A stretch of 7,095 nt of DNA, from contig CABSDO010000095.1 of assembly GCA_902476475.1 (NCBI GenBank), positions 1 through 7,095 of the forward strand. Direction: 5' to 3'. The notes under the pieces are model-generated. The model was not told the DNA's origin and did not search any database. It was given only the letters and a program-made list of their open reading frames with translations. Source of the stretch: an uncultured Collinsella sp. Lineage in GTDB: Bacteria > Actinomycetota > Coriobacteriia > Coriobacteriales > Coriobacteriaceae. A program made the position numbers and the translations under genes. Positions 5,296 to 7,095 of this stretch are shown one piece after another (the first letter of the stretch is position 1; the number at the start of each line of letters is the position of its first letter).

Positions 5296-6516
5296 CTAGT
5301 TCTCGCCCTCAAACATACCACCCGCAATGACCTCGTACATACGCTCGAGTTCCAAACGGTCCATCAAAAGTGGAACAGGGTATAGCGGATTGGCCTCGGC
5401 ATCGGCATGGGCCGCCATTTGCGGAATATCGGAGCGGCGAATACCCGAGACATATTTGGGGATTCCCAGGGCCTCGTTCATGCGGTCGACCCAATCGATA
5501 AAGGCCTCGGCCGCAAGACTGTCCTGCGCGGTAGCCGGCGCGATACCGGCCATGCGGGCGAGATCGGCGAGCTTGGGAACAGCAACTTCGCCATAGGCGC
5601 GAAGCATATGCGGCAGGATGATGGCGTTGGCCAAGCCGTGCGGAATTCCGTATCGGCCGCCCAGACTGTGCGCGATGGCGTGCACATATCCGACATAGGA
5701 GCGGGTAAACGCAACGCCTGCCTTATACGCCGCCGAAAGCATATTGCGGCGCGCACGCATGTCGTCGCCATGCTCATAGGCCTCGAGCAAATTGTCGCGG
5801 ATGAGCTGGACCGCCTGACGCGCCATCTTGCGCGTGTAGGGCGTGGTGCTACGGCCGATAAAGGCCTCGACAGCATGCGTCAGGGCGTCCATGCCCGTCT
5901 GCCCCGTAATGGAGGCAGGCAACCCGCGCGTAAACTCGGGGTCGTGCACCGCAAAACGCGGGATGAGCACAAAGTCGTTAATGGGGTATTTATAGTGCGT
6001 CTCGTCATCGGTAATTACCGCCGCGAGCGTGACTTCGCTTCCCGTACCGGCGGTAGTGGGAACCGCAATAAGCAGCGGCAGGAGACGGTGGACACGCAAC
6101 AGGCCACGCATCTTGTTGATGGGCTTGTTTGGCTGCGCAATGCGCGCCCCCACACCCTTGGCGCAGTCCATGGCTGATCCTCCGCCAAAGCCGATAATGG
6201 CCTGGCAGGCGCTCTCTCGATACAGGGACGCCGCTTCCTCCACGTTTGAGACCGTGGGGTTCGCACGCGTTTCGGCATAGACCGTAACGCCAATCCCCTG
6301 AGCCGTAAGCGCACGCTCGAGTGGTGCCGTGAGCCCCAAACGTGCAATACCAGGGTCTGTCACGATAAGGACCTTCTGGATCGAGCGCTTTTGAAGCACC
6401 GCGGGCACATCCTCGGCATGCTCCAAAATGCGCGGCTCGGTATAGGGCAGGATCGGCAATGCAATGCGAAAAACCGTCTGATATGTTCGGCACCAGGCAC
6501 GACGGGCTAGATGCAT
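5296..6516 (-). CDS. Iron-containing alcohol dehydrogenase
   Basis: This 406-aa group III alcohol dehydrogenase interconverts an alcohol and its aldehyde with NAD(P)H. Visible motifs are GGGSAMDCAK (111-120), PTTAGTGSE (153-161) for the nucleotide site, and metal ligands D210 and H214 (GMDALTHAVEA), H279 (YVHAIAH) and H293 (GIPHGLANAI). These match the Asp-His-His-His iron site known in FucO. The N-terminus (RTYQTVFRIALPILPYTEPR) is typical of a clostridial-type subgroup and is not a signal peptide. ATG at 6516 follows AAGGAG by 8 bases; that site is part of a 5-bp hairpin (6518-6530). It is first in an operon with the aldehyde dehydrogenase, so the pair can take an alcohol to the acid, or run backward as fermentative electron sinks. 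Direction and substrate are not shown by the sequence. Two dyads upstream suggest regulation by a dimeric repressor. Confidence 0.95.
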   Translation of the reverse strand: MHLARRAWCRTYQTVFRIALPILPYTEPRILEHAEDVPAVLQKRSIQKVLIVTDPGIARLGLTAPLERALTAQGIGVTVYAETRANPTVSNVEEAASLYRESACQAIIGFGGGSAMDCAKGVGARIAQPNKPINKMRGLLRVHRLLPLLIAVPTTAGTGSEVTLAAVITDDETHYKYPINDFVLIPRFAVHDPEFTRGLPASITGQTGMDALTHAVEAFIGRSTTPYTRKMARQAVQLIRDNLLEAYEHGDDMRARRNMLSAAYKAGVAFTRSYVGYVHAIAHSLGGRYGIPHGLANAIILPHMLRAYGEVAVPKLADLARMAGIAPATAQDSLAAEAFIDWVDRMNEALGIPKYVSGIRRSDIPQMAAHADAEANPLYPVPLLMDRLELERMYEVIAGGMFEGEN

Positions 6517-6534
6517 AAAGGAAACTCCTTCATT

Positions 6535-6550
6535 TGTTGATAGGTCAACA
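6535..6550. promoter_or_regulatory. Perfect dyad (TGTTGA-N4-TCAACA), candidate operator
   Basis: TGTTGA (6535-6540) and TCAACA (6545-6550) form a perfect 6-bp inverted repeat with a 4-base spacer, 18 bases before the ADH start codon. Size and symmetry fit a dimeric helix-turn-helix regulator such as TetR. It could also be a small hairpin in the leader RNA. No regulator gene is in the window. Confidence 0.5.
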
Positions 6551-6562
6551 TTTGCTCGACCG

Positions 6563-6568
6563 ATTGTA
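6563..6568 (-). promoter_or_regulatory. Candidate -10 box for the ADH-ALDH operon
   Basis: TACAAT on the minus strand (5 of 6 to consensus) lies 46 bases before the ADH start. No good -35 is present at 16-18 bases, so it may depend on an activator. Transcription would start near 6556, just upstream of the 6535-6550 dyad. Confidence 0.35.
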
Positions 6569-6598
6569 CTCAGCGGAGATCGCAGACGGTATGCCGAT

Positions 6599-6614
6599 CG
6601 TTAATCAATCAACA
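6599..6614. promoter_or_regulatory. Second, imperfect copy of the TGTTGA dyad
   Basis: On the minus strand this reads TGTTGATTGATTAACG: one half-site is identical to that at 6535-6550, the other matches at 4 of 6 positions, with the same 4-base spacer. The centres of the two dyads are 64 bases apart, about six helical turns, and they flank the candidate TACAAT box. Confidence 0.35.
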
Positions 6615-6660
6615 TCTTCATATCTCAAAATTGTTTTATTAAAAATCATTCCTAATAGGC

Positions 6661-6688
6661 TTCACATTTGGTTGCATTTATGGATAAT
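6661..6688 (+). promoter_or_regulatory. Promoter of the reverse rubrerythrin gene
   Basis: TTCACA (6661-6666, 5 of 6) and GATAAT (6683-6688, 5 of 6) are 16 bases apart, in the most AT-rich part of the window. Transcription would start near 6695, giving a leader of about 78 nt. I see no clear PerR box in the AT-rich bases upstream (6600-6660). Confidence 0.6.
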
Positions 6689-6706
6689 AGAACTCGTCAA
6701 GACGCA

Positions 6707-6737
6707 CGTCCGGAGAGGGCCCTTACGGGACCGGACG
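6707..6737 (+). promoter_or_regulatory. Leader hairpin upstream of the reverse rubrerythrin
   Basis: CGTCCGG (6707-6713) pairs perfectly with CCGGACG (6731-6737). Inside, CCC (6720-6722) pairs with GGG (6727-6729) around a UUAC loop, leaving a six-purine bulge AGAGGG at 6714-6719. No T-tract follows, so it is not an intrinsic terminator. It may stabilise the mRNA or act as a cis element; I do not recognise a known riboswitch. Confidence 0.45.
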
Positions 6738-6772
6738 AGCGCACAATCGCCATCGATCGAAAGGATCGAATC

Positions 6773-7095
6773 ATGAAGTTTGTTTGCCCCGTTTGCGGTT
6801 ATGTGGAAGAGTTCGACGGCGACCAGCTGCCCGAGGACTTCAAGTGCCCCCAGTGCGGCGTTCCCGGTTCTCGTTTCCTGAAGCAGGAGGAGGGCCAGCT
6901 CGAGTGGGCTGCCGAGCACGTCGTGGGCGTCGCCAAGATGGAAGGCGTCTCCGAGGACATCGTTGCCGACCTGCGCGCCAACTTTGAGGGCGAGTGCTCC
7001 GAGGTCGGCATGTACCTGGCCATGGCTCGCGTCGCTCATCGCGAGGGCTACCCCGAGATCGGCCTGTACTGGGAGAAGGCTGCCCACGAGGAGGC
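6773..7095 (+). CDS. Reverse rubrerythrin / NADH peroxidase (N-terminal part)
   Basis: The first 107 residues are present and the gene runs off the window. Residues 1-37 are a rubredoxin-type Fe(Cys)4 domain (C5-P-V-C8-G-Y, C25-P-Q-C28-G). A ferritin-like four-helix domain begins near residue 62. Its first helix carries E72, E74 and E77 before MYLAMARVA, and the second begins EGYPEIGLYWEKAAHEE. The rubredoxin-first order and the AREGYPEI-like segment are those of clostridial reverse rubrerythrin (NADH peroxidase). That enzyme reduces hydrogen peroxide with electrons from NADH through partner flavoproteins, protecting anaerobes from oxygen. The expected E-x-x-H diiron ligands lie at or past the window edge. 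ATG at 6773 follows AAGGA by 8 bases; that site lies in a small hairpin (6754-6768). It has its own promoter and is divergent from the ADH operon. Confidence 0.9.
   Translation, partial: MKFVCPVCGYVEEFDGDQLPEDFKCPQCGVPGSRFLKQEEGQLEWAAEHVVGVAKMEGVSEDIVADLRANFEGECSEVGMYLAMARVAHREGYPEIGLYWEKAAHEE

Noticed and set aside
4412..5299. Plus-strand ORF antisense to the aldehyde dehydrogenase
   Set aside because: Shadow frame; the minus strand has all ALDH catalytic motifs.
5407..6177. Plus-strand ORF antisense to the alcohol dehydrogenase
   Set aside because: Shadow frame; the minus strand has all iron-ADH motifs.
6662..7087. Minus-strand ORF opposite the rubrerythrin gene
   Set aside because: Antisense shadow; it runs through the promoter and leader hairpin of the plus-strand gene.

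Overview
The window reads as chromosomal DNA of a high-GC, anaerobic actinobacterium, most likely of the Coriobacteriia (Collinsella-like). This is an inference from a helicase tail of the actinobacterial DUF3516 type, a rubredoxin-first ('reverse') rubrerythrin, and strong GC bias in third codon positions. Nothing in the window names the species.

Layout. 1-360 (+) is the C-terminal end of a large DEAD/DEAH-box helicase. It converges on a 585-aa DUF2130 coiled-coil/nuclease-like protein (440-2197, -), and the two share a bidirectional terminator at 383-422. At 2256-2330 lie an intrinsic terminator and a separate perfect palindrome that looks like a dispersed REP-type element. Next is a three-gene minus-strand cluster: a stand-alone HIRAN-domain protein (3158-3484), a 59-aa charged protein (2960-3139) and a calcineurin-like metallophosphoesterase (2348-2893). 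It ends at the 2256-2290 terminator.

3485-3907 is different in character. It has lower GC by eye, few convincing ORFs and much secondary structure. It encodes a 27-aa hydrophobic peptide (3721-3804, -) whose ribosome-binding site sits inside a hairpin. A candidate plus-strand promoter (3598-3626) and a strong plus-strand terminator (3691-3726) define a possible ~95-nt RNA converging on the 3' end of the peptide gene. Both convergent transcripts would begin with the same 5' sequence because of a colinear inverted repeat (3628-3669 and 3823-3844). The whole resembles a type I toxin-antitoxin locus of the TxpA/RatA kind and is the most interesting part of the window.

3908-6516 (-) is a tightly coupled two-gene operon, an iron-dependent alcohol dehydrogenase followed by a class-3-like aldehyde dehydrogenase, with a terminator hairpin at 3863-3906. 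Together they could interconvert an alcohol, its aldehyde and the acid. The divergent 256-bp region 6517-6772 holds two TGTTGA-type dyads near the ADH start. It also carries a good promoter (6661-6688) and a leader hairpin (6707-6737) for the last gene, a reverse rubrerythrin/NADH peroxidase (6773 onward, cut by the window edge).
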